From CAWCTB01 sp963798275 (GTDB lineage: Bacteria; Acidobacteriota; Terriglobia; Terriglobales; Acidobacteriaceae), in contig CAWCTB010000031.1 in NCBI GenBank assembly GCA_963798275.1, positions 26,364 through 90,363 on the forward strand: a stretch of 64,000 nucleotides of DNA, in the 5' to 3' direction. Positions 46,468-55,557 of this stretch are shown here, piece by piece (position 1 is the stretch's first letter; each line of letters opens with the position of its first letter). A model generated the notes under the pieces. That model was not told the origin of the DNA. It saw only the letters and a list, made by a program, of their open reading frames with translations, and ran no database searches. A program made the translations under genes and the position numbers.

Positions 46468-47649
46468 ATGCGTTCTCAATTCCGCTCCATCGGAATTATG
46501 TTGCTGGCATTTCTGTTGGTGCCGGTGCTGTTGGCCGGGCAGCAACAGCCCAGTGCCACGCCACAGCAGCCCAGCACCTCCCCAACTACGGATTCCAGCA
46601 GCGCCCCGGCTGCGAGCGCTCCGGCTGCAAGCGGCAATAGCAGCGGCTCCAGTACGGCAGATCCTGGCGACTACGCCCCCGCTCCCAAGAGTGACAAAAA
46701 CGCTCCGTCGCCTGATGCGATGAAGGACATCGACGCGATCGGCAATCGCAACGTGGGCTGCAACAAAGGTGTTGGCAACTGGTATTCGCTCGACAAGCAG
46801 GTTGCCATGGGCCGCGAGTACTCCCAGCAGGTGGAGCACAGCGCCAAGCTGATTAATGATCCGGTGGTGACTGAGTACGTCAACCGCATCGGGCAGAACC
46901 TGGTGCGCAATTCCGACTCCAAGGTCCCGTTCACCATTAAGGTGATCGACACCGACGAGATCAATGCCTTTGCGCTTCCCGGCGGATTCTTTTACGTGAA
47001 TTCAGGGCTGATCCTGGCGGCCGACAATGAAGCTGAACTCGCGGGCGTCATGGCGCATGAGATCGCTCACGTGGCCGCCTGCCACGTGGCCCGCGAGCAG
47101 ACGCGCGGCAACATCGTCAACCTCGCCAGCATCCCCCTCATTTTCGTCCCCGGCGGCTGGGCGGTGTACGAAGGCACGCAAGCTGCGCTGAGCATCGGCG
47201 TACCGCTGACCTTCATGAAGTTCTCGCGCAACTTCGAAAGCGAAGCCGACTTCCTCGGCATGGAGTACATGTACAAGACGGGCTACGACCCGCAGTCGTT
47301 CATCTCCTTCTTCGAGAAGATCGAGGCGCAGGAAAAGAAGAAGCCGGGCACACTGGCCAAGGCGTTCTCATCGCATCCCATGACGCCCGACCGGGTAGCG
47401 CGCGCGCAGGAGGAGATGAAAACGGTGCTGCCACCGCGGCCCGAGTACGTGGTGGACACTTCCGAGTTCGAACAGGTGAAGGGTCGGCTGGCGTCGATTG
47501 AAAACAAGCACAAGGTGCAGAGCGACCACGACAACAGCGATCGCCCGACGCTGCGTCGCCAGACCGCCGACAGTCCGCAGGGCAACGGCACCGGCACCCA
47601 ACCCGATGATGATCGTCCAACCCTGAAGCGCAACCCCAGCTCGACTTAG
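46468..47649 (+). CDS. M48-family metalloprotease, exported
   Basis: A 393-residue zinc protease. A signal peptide (IGIMLLAFLLVPVLLAGQ) and a Ser/Ala/Pro-rich spacer to about residue 70 precede the M48 domain. ELAGVMAHEIAHVAACH holds the H-E-x-x-H zinc motif and ESEADFLGMEYMYKTGYDP the third ligand Glu. FSSHPMTPDRVARAQEE is the typical end. The fold and export point to BepA-like outer-membrane quality control; this role is an inference. The last 60 residues are polar and disordered. AAGGTG precedes the ATG. Confidence 0.9.
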   Translation: MRSQFRSIGIMLLAFLLVPVLLAGQQQPSATPQQPSTSPTTDSSSAPAASAPAASGNSSGSSTADPGDYAPAPKSDKNAPSPDAMKDIDAIGNRNVGCNKGVGNWYSLDKQVAMGREYSQQVEHSAKLINDPVVTEYVNRIGQNLVRNSDSKVPFTIKVIDTDEINAFALPGGFFYVNSGLILAADNEAELAGVMAHEIAHVAACHVAREQTRGNIVNLASIPLIFVPGGWAVYEGTQAALSIGVPLTFMKFSRNFESEADFLGMEYMYKTGYDPQSFISFFEKIEAQEKKKPGTLAKAFSSHPMTPDRVARAQEEMKTVLPPRPEYVVDTSEFEQVKGRLASIENKHKVQSDHDNSDRPTLRRQTADSPQGNGTGTQPDDDRPTLKRNPSST

Positions 47650-47673
47650 TCCCGGATCCGCTTCAAGTGTCCC

Positions 47674-47701
47674 AAGGCTCCCGCGACGGGAGCCTTTCTC
47701 G
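47674..47701 (+). terminator. Intrinsic terminator of the M48 gene
   Basis: AAGGCTCCCG (47674-47683) and CGGGAGCCTT (47687-47696) form a perfect 10-bp stem with loop CGA, followed by TCTCGTT. It lies 25 bases after the stop. Confidence 0.75.
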
Positions 47702-47848
47702 TTGGTGGGTGATCGTGGCTCGCCGTGACCAAGTCATTCCCACCTGGCTCGAAGCGTGCCGGGAACGAATGGCATTTACCGAGAGCCCGTCGATGGCGGC
47801 GAAGCTGCACCCCCAAGTAATGCGGTTCCGGCGGGCTTATTCATGAGA

Positions 47849-47880
47849 AACGGGACGCTTTCTGGCGTCCCGTTCGCTTT
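47849..47880. terminator. Hairpin terminator at the end of the rseP operon
   Basis: AACGGGACGC (47849-47858) and GCGTCCCGTT (47865-47874), loop TTTCTG, form a perfect 10-bp stem 24 bases from the rseP stop. On the minus strand TTCTCAT follows; on the plus strand CGCTTT. It most likely ends the uppS-cdsA-dxr-rseP transcript. Confidence 0.65.
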
Positions 47881-47897
47881 ATGGCTGAATTGAATTC

Positions 47898-49241
47898 TTA
47901 GGGCAGACGCTGGGCCAGCCCAGGCAGTGCCTTCATGATGTCGTTGTAGATCACCACCACTGCAAACAACACCAGGAAGACGAAAGCCGTCTGGTAGATG
48001 CGCTCTTTAATGCGCATGCTGATGTCGCGCCGGATGACGCCTTCAATGAGCAGCATCAGGATCATGCCGCCATCCAGAATCGGGATTGGCAGCAGGTTGA
48101 AGATGCCAAGATTGAGACTGATTCCGGCCATCAGGCTAAGCAGCGGCGTCCAGCCCGGCTGCTGCGCCGCCTGTCCGGAGGCGCGGGCAATGCCGATCGG
48201 CCCTTCCATCTGCTTGATGGAGGTCTCGTGGCGAAGCATCTTGCGCACCAATTCGACGATCAGCAGCGAATATTTTTTGTTTTCCTGAATCGAACGGCCG
48301 ACCGCCTGCGCAAATGGCAGCCTGTCCACATGGACGGGTTCGGAGAGGAAGCCCAGCCGGTAGCGGTTCTGGTTATTCTCCTCGGTCATGACGGGCGTGG
48401 TGGTGAATTTCAATTCCTGTCCCTTACGAAGGGCAGTCACCTCGACCGGCTTGTTTCCATTCTGTTGCAGGTAGTGGATGATGGAAAACAGCGACCGCAT
48501 GGGAACGCCATTGACGGCTGTGATCTGGTCGCCTACCTGGATACCGGCCTTGGCGGCAGGCATATTGGCGTCTAGATGAGTCACGATGATGGGCTCATCC
48601 TGCACCCAGCCGACGCTGCGGTAGGGATCGGAGTCGTTGCCCACGGGCTCGGGCTTGACCTTTTTCTCCAGAATCTGATTGCCCCGCTGCACGGCCACGT
48701 CGAGCGGCTGATTACTGTCAATGGCGACCTTGAGCAGCACGTCTTCCCACGTCGGGTTCTGCACGCCATCGATGCGGACGATGCGATCGCCAGCCTGAAT
48801 CCCAGCTTTGGCCGCGGGCGAGTTCTCCAGCACCCAGCCGATGTTGGCCGGCTGATCGAGGTACACCGGGTGCTCGTAGTGCACCATGAAGACGCCGGTT
48901 AGCAGCCCAACCGCCAGCAGGATGTTCATGGCCGGCCCGGCGAGCGCAATCACAAAGCGCTGCCAGCGCGGGTGCGACATGAATTCGTCGGGAGCTCCGC
49001 TGTGGGCCTCGAGCGGATTTTCTCCCGCCATCTTGACGTAGCCACCCAGCGGCAAGGCGCTGATGCGGTAATCGGTGCCGCCGCGGGTGAAACCGGCTAT
49101 CCGTTTGCCGAAGCCGATCGAGAACACTTCTACGCGTACGCCGAACAGTTTAGCGGCAGCATAATGGCCGAATTCGTGGACCAGGATCATGATTCCCAGC
49201 ACCACGGCCATGGAAACCACCGCGATCAGAAATGATTCCAT
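47898..49241 (-). CDS. rseP: RIP metalloprotease RseP (site-2 protease)
   Basis: A 447-residue membrane protease of family M50, which cuts anti-sigma factors and signal peptides within the membrane. The zinc motif is in MILVHEFGHYAAAKLFGV near residue 25, and the third ligand in NLLPIPILDGGMI near residue 395. Two PDZ domains lie between (about 120-200 and 205-290; GWVLENSPAAKAGIQAGDRI and ANMPAAKAGIQVGDQITAVN). Four membrane segments are seen. It is the last gene of uppS-cdsA-dxr-rseP, 20 bases after dxr. Confidence 0.96.
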   Translation of the reverse strand: MESFLIAVVSMAVVLGIMILVHEFGHYAAAKLFGVRVEVFSIGFGKRIAGFTRGGTDYRISALPLGGYVKMAGENPLEAHSGAPDEFMSHPRWQRFVIALAGPAMNILLAVGLLTGVFMVHYEHPVYLDQPANIGWVLENSPAAKAGIQAGDRIVRIDGVQNPTWEDVLLKVAIDSNQPLDVAVQRGNQILEKKVKPEPVGNDSDPYRSVGWVQDEPIIVTHLDANMPAAKAGIQVGDQITAVNGVPMRSLFSIIHYLQQNGNKPVEVTALRKGQELKFTTTPVMTEENNQNRYRLGFLSEPVHVDRLPFAQAVGRSIQENKKYSLLIVELVRKMLRHETSIKQMEGPIGIARASGQAAQQPGWTPLLSLMAGISLNLGIFNLLPIPILDGGMILMLLIEGVIRRDISMRIKERIYQTAFVFLVLFAVVVIYNDIMKALPGLAQRLP

Positions 49242-49261
49242 ATACCTCTTTTACGGGGGAG

Positions 49262-50473
49262 CTACCTTTGCCGGGCCGCCGGCGGTTCGGGCGTTACGGT
49301 TTCGCTCTGGCCCAGCCGTTGGATGCGGTTGCGGGCCCTCCGGCGCGCATCTGCATCCAGGTTCAATACGTCCTCTATAGATTCAGGCACCCGAGCCGAC
49401 GTTTCACGAAGTACTACTTCTATTGTAGCTGGAATGTCCTCGAACCCGATAATTCCATCCAGGAACGCGGCCACGGCGATTTCGTCCGCCGCATTCAACG
49501 CGATTGTCTTGGCGCCTCCCGCTTCGACTGCCTCGTAGGCCAAACGTAAGCAAGGGAATTTCTCGAAATCGGGCTGGGCAAAGTCCAGTTGCCTCAACTC
49601 CTTGACCGGGAAGCGCAGGTCACTTTGGATGCGCTCCGGGTAAGTGAGGGCATACAGGATCGGCAAGCGCATATCGGTTACGCTGAGCTGCGCCAGCAGG
49701 CTGCCATCCACAAACTCGACCATGGAATGAATGGTGCTTTGGGGATGGACGATCACGCTGACCCGGCCGGGAGGCATGTCGAACAGCCGGCAGGCTTCGA
49801 TTACCTCGAAGCCTTTGTTCATCAGAGTGGCGGAATCGATGGTGATGCGCTTGCCCATCTTCCAGGTCGGATGATTCAAGGCCTGCGCCACCGTAATCGA
49901 CGCGAAGTCCTTGCGGGGAGTATGCAGGAAGGGGCCACCCGAGGCGGTCAGCCACACCCGTTCCACTTCGTCACGACGGCCCCCGTGCATGCACTGGTGG
50001 ATGGCGTTGTGTTCGCTGTCTATCGGCAGCAGCGGCTTGCCCTGCCTGCGCGCCTCGGTCACGATGAGGTCTCCCGCCGTAACCACGCACTCTTTGTTCG
50101 CCAGGCCGATGGTCTTGCCGGCCTTTACTGCTTCGTAGGTGGCTTCCAATCCCGCGACACCCACGATCGCACTTACCACAAAATCGGCGCCGGGATGAGT
50201 CGCGACCTTCACCGTGCCGGCTGAATTGTGCACGACTTCTATGGAGTGACCCAGCCCGACTTTCTTCAGCTTGTCATGCAGATGGTCTGCCCCCGCCTCG
50301 GAACCCATCGATACAACTTCGGGATGCCAACGGCGCGCCTGCTCAAACGCGGTCTCGACGTTACCACCCGCCGCAAGGCTCACCACCGAGAAGCGCTCGG
50401 GAAAGGCTTCGATAATTTTCAGCGTGCTTTTCCCGATGGAACCGGTCGAACCGAGTATGGCAATCCGCTTCAT
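49262..50473 (-). CDS. dxr: 1-deoxy-D-xylulose 5-phosphate reductoisomerase
   Basis: A 403-residue enzyme that makes MEP from DXP with NADPH and a divalent metal. IAILGSTGSIGKSTL is the NADPH loop. LANKECVVTAGDL and PIDSEHNAIHQCMHG hold the metal ligands and substrate Ser/Glu, and TASGGPF is the flexible active-site loop. AALNHPTWKMGKRITIDSAT is also family typical. ATG 50473 is 12 bases after cdsA. Together with ispG, it shows that isoprenoids are made by the MEP route. Confidence 0.97.
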   Translation of the reverse strand: MKRIAILGSTGSIGKSTLKIIEAFPERFSVVSLAAGGNVETAFEQARRWHPEVVSMGSEAGADHLHDKLKKVGLGHSIEVVHNSAGTVKVATHPGADFVVSAIVGVAGLEATYEAVKAGKTIGLANKECVVTAGDLIVTEARRQGKPLLPIDSEHNAIHQCMHGGRRDEVERVWLTASGGPFLHTPRKDFASITVAQALNHPTWKMGKRITIDSATLMNKGFEVIEACRLFDMPPGRVSVIVHPQSTIHSMVEFVDGSLLAQLSVTDMRLPILYALTYPERIQSDLRFPVKELRQLDFAQPDFEKFPCLRLAYEAVEAGGAKTIALNAADEIAVAAFLDGIIGFEDIPATIEVVLRETSARVPESIEDVLNLDADARRRARNRIQRLGQSETVTPEPPAARQR

Positions 50474-50485
50474 GCAGTGCCTAGA

Positions 50486-51442
50486 TTACCGCATCCCGCC
50501 GGGCTGGAAATACAGGATCATTCCTGAGAAGAAAAACAGTTGCCCCATGGGAAGCGCGAAAAGTAGCGCATCGATGCGGTCCAGCACCCCGCCGTGCCCA
50601 GGCAGAAGCGTGCCCGAGTCCTTTGACCCTGCCCCGCGCTTGATCGCCGATTCCACCAGATCGCCAAGTTGCGCCGCAATGTTGATACAGAAGCCGAATA
50701 GTAAGACGGCCCATAGAGGAGCAGGTGTGAACTGCGGGGGAACATTGATTTCGCCGAATAACGCCGACTCCGGCAGGGCCACCAGTCGCACTCGCCCGAG
50801 GAACAGGTAAATCGCAGGCATGAAATGAAACAGCAGGAAGGCGACCAGTACGGCCCCGAGCACCGATGCGATTGTGCCTTCCCATGTCTTGCCGGGGCTG
50901 ATGCGGGGCGCGAGCTTGTGCCTGCCGATGGCGCGGCCAACGTAGTACGCCGCGATGTCGCCGGCCCAGACCACCAGCATCAGGTACAACAGGGCCATGG
51001 CCCCCAGGGGAAAAGCCCGCAGGATTGGCATGCAGACCAGAGTCAGTCCGACGTAGGGAAGCAGCAGAAACGAAACTGCAGCGTCGGGAAGCGCCTGGGA
51101 AAGCGGGTCACGCCGCATGCCGGCAGCCATCAGCAAGAACGGAGACGCCACTACCACCAGCATGGCGACTGAGCGTAAGGCAAAGCCCGCCGCCATGGGC
51201 TTGCCATACGGCCAGACCTCTTTCGCGACCTGCCACAGGATGAAGTAGAACAGGCAGGCCAGAATCCAGTAGCACCAGCCACGAAGTGGGCGCAGCCCCG
51301 TCGCCTCCGCAAGATTGAGGTACTCGCGCGCGGCCAGCACCGCAACGGCGAACACCAGCAGCGTGAACAGCCAGATCGGCGCCTTGAACAGCGCCAGAAC
51401 CACGATGGGGATTAGGACCAGAGCAGTGAGGACCCGTTTCAC
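50486..51442 (-). CDS. cdsA: Phosphatidate cytidylyltransferase
   Basis: A 318-residue membrane enzyme that makes CDP-diacylglycerol for phospholipid synthesis. About eight membrane segments are present. The signature near the C-terminus is SAIKRGAGSKDSGTLLPGHG followed by GVLDRIDALLF, containing the K-D-x(5)-G-H-G-G and D-R-x-D motifs. ISPGKTWEGTIASVLGAVL is the second conserved segment. Its ATG overlaps the uppS stop (ATGA at 51442-51439), so translation is coupled. Confidence 0.96.
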   Translation of the reverse strand: MKRVLTALVLIPIVVLALFKAPIWLFTLLVFAVAVLAAREYLNLAEATGLRPLRGWCYWILACLFYFILWQVAKEVWPYGKPMAAGFALRSVAMLVVVASPFLLMAAGMRRDPLSQALPDAAVSFLLLPYVGLTLVCMPILRAFPLGAMALLYLMLVVWAGDIAAYYVGRAIGRHKLAPRISPGKTWEGTIASVLGAVLVAFLLFHFMPAIYLFLGRVRLVALPESALFGEINVPPQFTPAPLWAVLLFGFCINIAAQLGDLVESAIKRGAGSKDSGTLLPGHGGVLDRIDALLFALPMGQLFFFSGMILYFQPGGMR

Positions 51443-52230
51443 GGTAGCTGTCCGAGGTCGTCGACGAGCCCGCCAAAACGGCGTTCGCGCTTCTGAAAGG
51501 CCTCAATGGCTTCCAGCAACTGGCTGCCGCGGAAGTCCGGCCAGAGCGTCTCGGTCACGTAGATTTCGGCGTACGCCGCCTGCCACAGCAGGAAGTTACT
51601 CAGCCGCATCTCGCCGCTGGTGCGGATCAGCAGATCGAGTTCCGGCAATCCCTGGGTGTAGAGGTGATGAGCGATGCCCCGCTCATCGACCCGCAGGTGC
51701 TCGATGCCGCCATTCCGTGATGCCTCTTTCACAATAGCGTTGAAGCAGTCCACCAGTTCCATGCGCGAGCTGTAGTTCAGCGCCAGGGTCAGCACCATGC
51801 CGGTGTTCTTCTCGGTAGCTTCGCGGGCCCAAGCCATCCGCTCCTGCACCTCCTGCGGCAACTCATGCTGGCGGCCGATATACTGCAGCCGAATGTTGTT
51901 TTCCATCATGGTCGGCAGTTCCAGCTTCAGGTAGCGCCGCAGCAGGTTCATCAGGTAGCTGACTTCGCTCTTGGGCCGCTTCCAGTTTTCCGCAGAGAAG
52001 GAGTACAGGGTAAGCGCCGGAAGGCCGATGCGCGCGGCCGTCTCGATGGTCGAGCGCACCGCGGCCACGCCCGAGCGGTGTCCCGCAACGCGCGGCAGAT
52101 GGCGGCGTTTGGCCCATCGGCCATTGCCGTCCATGATGATGGCTATATGGTGGGGTAACCGCTCGGGATCGAGGCGGGCGTAGATCTCGGCCTCTTTGCG
52201 GTTCAGCCCGGCCGGCACTTGTGCGCGCAA
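51439..52230 (-). CDS. uppS: Isoprenyl transferase (undecaprenyl diphosphate synthase)
   Basis: A 263-residue cis-prenyltransferase that extends farnesyl diphosphate to the C55 carrier of cell-wall synthesis. HHIAIIMDGNGRWAKRR has the metal-binding Asp, HRSGVAAVRSTIETAARIGL and LTLYSFSAENWKRPKSEV follow, and LDLLIRTSGEMRLSNFLLWQ with YVTETLWPDF ends the domain. Length is typical. It is the first gene of the operon. A 396-base divergent gap separates it from the MacA-like gene. Confidence 0.96.
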   Translation of the reverse strand: MRAQVPAGLNRKEAEIYARLDPERLPHHIAIIMDGNGRWAKRRHLPRVAGHRSGVAAVRSTIETAARIGLPALTLYSFSAENWKRPKSEVSYLMNLLRRYLKLELPTMMENNIRLQYIGRQHELPQEVQERMAWAREATEKNTGMVLTLALNYSSRMELVDCFNAIVKEASRNGGIEHLRVDERGIAHHLYTQGLPELDLLIRTSGEMRLSNFLLWQAAYAEIYVTETLWPDFRGSQLLEAIEAFQKRERRFGGLVDDLGQLP

Positions 52231-52626
52231 GGCTTTACCTCTTCCAAGCTATTGAAAGTAGCACACGATAGCGGCGCGCGCAATGAAACGAAGAGATTGG
52301 TAAACCAGTAGCAAGAGATTGTTGGCCAAGGCCCTGCCAGCTGGCTTTCTCCCCGGAGGTCAATCTGCGCCCTCTGGGGCGGATTTACGCATGCAAATTG
52401 ATCCGACACACGGCTATAATCGAAGCGGTTGGAGAATTCCTGAATTGGCACTAAGAGAGGCCGCTTTCCGGGGCCCATCGCGTGATCTTAGTGCGTCAGG
52501 GTTCGCTGCAGGAACTGCGAAAGGCCACTCTCCTCAGGAAACTTTGGGCCCTCCCAAGTCGTATTACAAAGAGTGACATGGACGCAGGGGTGCGTTAATA
52601 GCCAGGAAATATCCGACTGAGGACTG
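52231..52626. other. Divergent intergenic region uppS / adaptor gene
   Basis: The 396-base gap has no supported gene. TATAAT at 52415-52420 is a perfect -10 hexamer toward the adaptor gene, but no good -35 lies 16-18 bases before it. Nothing else could be assigned. Confidence 0.4.
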
Positions 52627-54009
52627 ATGAAGAACTGGAAGAAGCTAGCAATCATTGTCGGTATTGCAGTCGTGCTGGTAGCCGTCGTCGGTTTCACCAT
52701 CCAACAGAGCCGTAAAGGCGTGGTCACGGTGCAGACGGGCAAGGTGTTGCGTGAAGACTTGACGTCGGTGGTGACGGCGTCTGGCGAAATCAAGCCCAAA
52801 GTCTACGTCAACATCGGGGCCAACGCATTCGGCAAGATCACCCACCTTTACGTGAAGGAAGGTGACCGGGTCAAGAAGGGCCAGATGTTGGCCACTCTGG
52901 AAAACGTGCAGTCAGCAGCCGACGTGTCGGCGAATGAGGCAGCACTGAATTCTGCCCGCACGGATGCCGTCGCGGCTGCGGCCGCAGTCAACACCGGCGA
53001 CGCCGAATTGCGCCAGGCGGAAGCCGAGTACGAGCGAGCCAAGTTGGATTATGACCGTAACAAGGCCCTCTATCAGGCGCAGCTTATCGCCAAGGCCGAC
53101 TACGACACCAAGAAAGCTTCTTTCGATACCGCCTCGGCCCAGCTAAACCAGGCCAAAGCCAAGCTGGCCCAGGCCAAGGCGCAGCAGGCCTCTGCCGACG
53201 GCCATATTAGCCAGAACGCCGCCAACCTGCGACGCGTAACCGACGTGCTGAGCAAGACGGAATACGTTGCCCCGTTCGACGGCGTCATCACCAACCTGCC
53301 GGTCCGCGAAGGGGAAACCGTGGTGGTCGGCATCCAGAATTCGCCGGGCAGCACTTTGATGACAATTGCGGACACGTCCGTGATCACCGCCGAAGTGAAG
53401 GTGGATGAGACGGACATTGTCAACGTGAAGCTGGGGCAGCCGGCTGAAATTTCGATCGACGCGATTCCCAAGCAGCGCTTCCCGGGTGTGGTTACCGAGA
53501 TCGGCAACAACGCGATCCTGCGCTCAACCGGCGTTTCCACGGCGCAAACCACCTCCAGCAGCCAGGAAGCGAAGGATTTCAAAGTGGTGGTGACCCTGCA
53601 GGATCCCCCGGCGAATCTGCTGCCCGGCTTGTCGACGACGGCACGGATTACCACCGCCACCCGTAACAGCGCCTTGGCCATCCCGATTCAGGCGTTGACC
53701 ATCCGTCAGCGTGGCGACCTGGAGCCTGAAGTCAAGAAGGGCAAGAAGCCGGCCGAGCCGGCAGCTAAAACCGACAAAGTGAACGAAAAAGAAGAATTGC
53801 AGGGAGTTTTTGTCCTCAAGAACAAACAGGACGCGGTTTTCGTACCAGTGACTACCGGGATCAGCGGTACGACCGACATCGAGGTGACTGGCGGGCTCAA
53901 GGAAGGGGACGAGATCGTGACCGGGAGTTATAAAGTCCTCCGAACCTTGCGCAACGGAGCCAATGTCAAAGTGGATAACACGACGGCAACCAAGAAAGAA
54001 GAGTCGTAG
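52627..54009 (+). CDS. MacA/HlyD-like periplasmic adaptor subunit
   Basis: A 460-residue membrane-fusion protein. One N-terminal anchor (KLAIIVGIAVVLVAVVGFTI) precedes the lipoyl half-domain (GEIKPKVYVNIGANAFGKIT, LYVKEGDRVKKGQMLATLEN). A long coiled-coil hairpin (about 100-200) follows, then the second lipoyl half (VAPFDGVITNLPVREGETVV) and beta-barrel and membrane-proximal domains. An unusual Lys-rich insert (KKGKKPAEPAAKTDKVNEKE) sits near residue 380. It links an inner-membrane ABC pump to an outer-membrane channel. The ATPase follows after 92 bases. Confidence 0.92.
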   Translation: MKNWKKLAIIVGIAVVLVAVVGFTIQQSRKGVVTVQTGKVLREDLTSVVTASGEIKPKVYVNIGANAFGKITHLYVKEGDRVKKGQMLATLENVQSAADVSANEAALNSARTDAVAAAAAVNTGDAELRQAEAEYERAKLDYDRNKALYQAQLIAKADYDTKKASFDTASAQLNQAKAKLAQAKAQQASADGHISQNAANLRRVTDVLSKTEYVAPFDGVITNLPVREGETVVVGIQNSPGSTLMTIADTSVITAEVKVDETDIVNVKLGQPAEISIDAIPKQRFPGVVTEIGNNAILRSTGVSTAQTTSSSQEAKDFKVVVTLQDPPANLLPGLSTTARITTATRNSALAIPIQALTIRQRGDLEPEVKKGKKPAEPAAKTDKVNEKEELQGVFVLKNKQDAVFVPVTTGISGTTDIEVTGGLKEGDEIVTGSYKVLRTLRNGANVKVDNTTATKKEES

Positions 54010-54101
54010 CTAAAGTCGATAGCCCACGTCTAAGGAAAGAAGGCTGCCGGGTGGTTGAGTAACCGGGAGCATCGGAGCAACTCAGAAATCAGGAGAAAAG
54101 G

Positions 54102-54848
54102 ATGGCAACGCAAGTGGCAAGCCTGGTCCAACCTGGCATCTTAGCAACCCCTGAGGAGTGCATGATCTGCACCGAGGACCTGTGGAAGACCTATGACATG
54201 GGTTCGGAGCAGCAGGTGCATGCCTTGCGCGGGATAACCATCCGCATTCATCGCAACGAGTATGTCGCCATCATGGGACCGTCAGGATCGGGCAAGTCGA
54301 CGCTGATGAACCTGATCGGATGCCTGGACACGCCGAGCAAGGGCAGCTACTGGCTCAACAATCAGTTAGTCAGCGAATTGGACGATGACGAACTGGCGCG
54401 CATCCGCAATAAGGAAATCGGCTTCGTCTTCCAGACCTTCAACCTGCTGGCGCGCGCGACTTCGCTGCACAACGTGGAACTGCCGCTTATCTACGCCGGT
54501 ATGCCGGCGGAAGAGCGCATCGCCAAGGCGAAACGGTCTCTGGAATCCGTGGGTATGGGCTCCCGCATGAATCACAAGCCGAACGAACTGTCGGGCGGAC
54601 AGCGGCAGCGCGTCGCCATCGCCCGTGCGCTGGTGAACGATCCGTCGATCATACTGGCCGACGAGCCCACCGGAAACCTGGATTCACAGACCGGCGTCGA
54701 GATCATGGCGCTGCTTGACCGGCTGCACGAGCAGGGAAACACCATCGTTCTGGTCACCCACGAGCACGACATAGCGGAGTACGCGCATCGCGTGATCCAC
54801 ATTAAAGACGGACAGGTGTTCAGCGACGAGAAAACCGCACGGTCCTGA
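54102..54848 (+). CDS. ABC transporter ATP-binding protein (MacB/LolD-like)
   Basis: A 248-residue ATPase. Walker A is GPSGSGKST near residue 65, the Q-loop FVFQTFNLLARAT, the signature LSGGQRQRVAIARAL, Walker B ILADEPTGNLD and the switch His lies in VTHEHDIAEYAHR. It belongs to the MacB/LolD branch working with FtsX-like permeases. With the adaptor upstream it would form a tripartite efflux or export system, but no permease gene follows: a terminator comes 30 bases after the stop. Confidence 0.94.
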   Translation: MATQVASLVQPGILATPEECMICTEDLWKTYDMGSEQQVHALRGITIRIHRNEYVAIMGPSGSGKSTLMNLIGCLDTPSKGSYWLNNQLVSELDDDELARIRNKEIGFVFQTFNLLARATSLHNVELPLIYAGMPAEERIAKAKRSLESVGMGSRMNHKPNELSGGQRQRVAIARALVNDPSIILADEPTGNLDSQTGVEIMALLDRLHEQGNTIVLVTHEHDIAEYAHRVIHIKDGQVFSDEKTARS

Positions 54849-54877
54849 GCCCCCAACATTCCTCAGCTAGGAATCAG

Positions 54878-54913
54878 GCGCTCGACTCCGGTCGGGCGCT
54901 TTGCTTTTGTTTT
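54878..54913 (+). terminator. Intrinsic terminator after the ABC ATPase gene
   Basis: GCGCTCGAC (54878-54886) pairs with GTCGGGCGC (54891-54899; one G-T pair, loop TCCG) and is followed by TTTGCTTTTGTTTT. Confidence 0.85.
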
Positions 54914-54964
54914 GGGAACGGTTACCCTGCTGAATGGGAATACAGTCGTCGAGGTCGGCCCACG

Positions 54965-55546
54965 TTGCTTTCCTTCCTGCGCCAAGTGCTTGTCTTTGCC
55001 GCGATCTGCGGCTTGGCCCCTGCTGCCTTCAGCCAATTCGGCATACCAGTCGGGCAGCGCGAGGCGCAAGACAAGCCAGTGCTGGTTCGGGGGCTGGTGT
55101 CGCAGTATTGCCGCCTCGACTATGGGGGCGCGCGACTCAACGCCGGCGATTGGACCAAGCTGCAACCGGTCGTGGCCTGGCCTAAGAACCCGGACTACCC
55201 GCTGATCAATGTCGTGTCCCGCTATGAGGTGGAACAGAACGTCACCTCCGAACATGGCAGGTACCTGGTCACTGTCCACTATCATCTGCTAGGCCGCTTC
55301 AATCTTGGCGAAGGTTACACGCGTGAGGTGGCCAACCTCGAGGATGTCCAGTTTGCCGTCGAAGAGGTCAATGGCGAGTTCAAAGTCGCCGAAATCTATC
55401 CGAACTATCCCCGCCCTTCCCGCGCTGCCATGCTGAAGTGGCTGGGGGAAAACCAGTCCAAGGCGCAAGACGATCACAACAAGCTGATTTATCGTCTGGC
55501 GCTGCAAGACCTGCAGGCACAGTCGGGCTCGCCGTTCGCGAAGTAG
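54965..55546 (+). CDS. Exported protein, function unknown
   Basis: A 193-residue protein with a signal peptide (LRQVLVFAAICGLAPAAFSQ) starting at TTG 54965. The mature part begins FGIPVGQREAQDKPVLVRGL and contains VSQYCRLDYGGARLNAGDW, where the sentence-like Y-C-R-x-D-Y pattern is conserved-looking. RYLVTVHYHLLGRFNLGEGY suggests a small beta barrel or SnoaL/NTF2-like strand set. The single Cys is not a lipobox. I do not recognise the family. It follows a terminator, so it has its own promoter. Confidence 0.6.
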   Translation: MLSFLRQVLVFAAICGLAPAAFSQFGIPVGQREAQDKPVLVRGLVSQYCRLDYGGARLNAGDWTKLQPVVAWPKNPDYPLINVVSRYEVEQNVTSEHGRYLVTVHYHLLGRFNLGEGYTREVANLEDVQFAVEEVNGEFKVAEIYPNYPRPSRAAMLKWLGENQSKAQDDHNKLIYRLALQDLQAQSGSPFAK

Positions 55547-55557
55547 AGCGCAGGGGT

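Noticed and set aside
52392..52420. Housekeeping promoter with TATAAT at 52415 before the adaptor gene
   Set aside because: No acceptable -35 hexamer lies 16-18 bases upstream, so only the -10 box is convincing.
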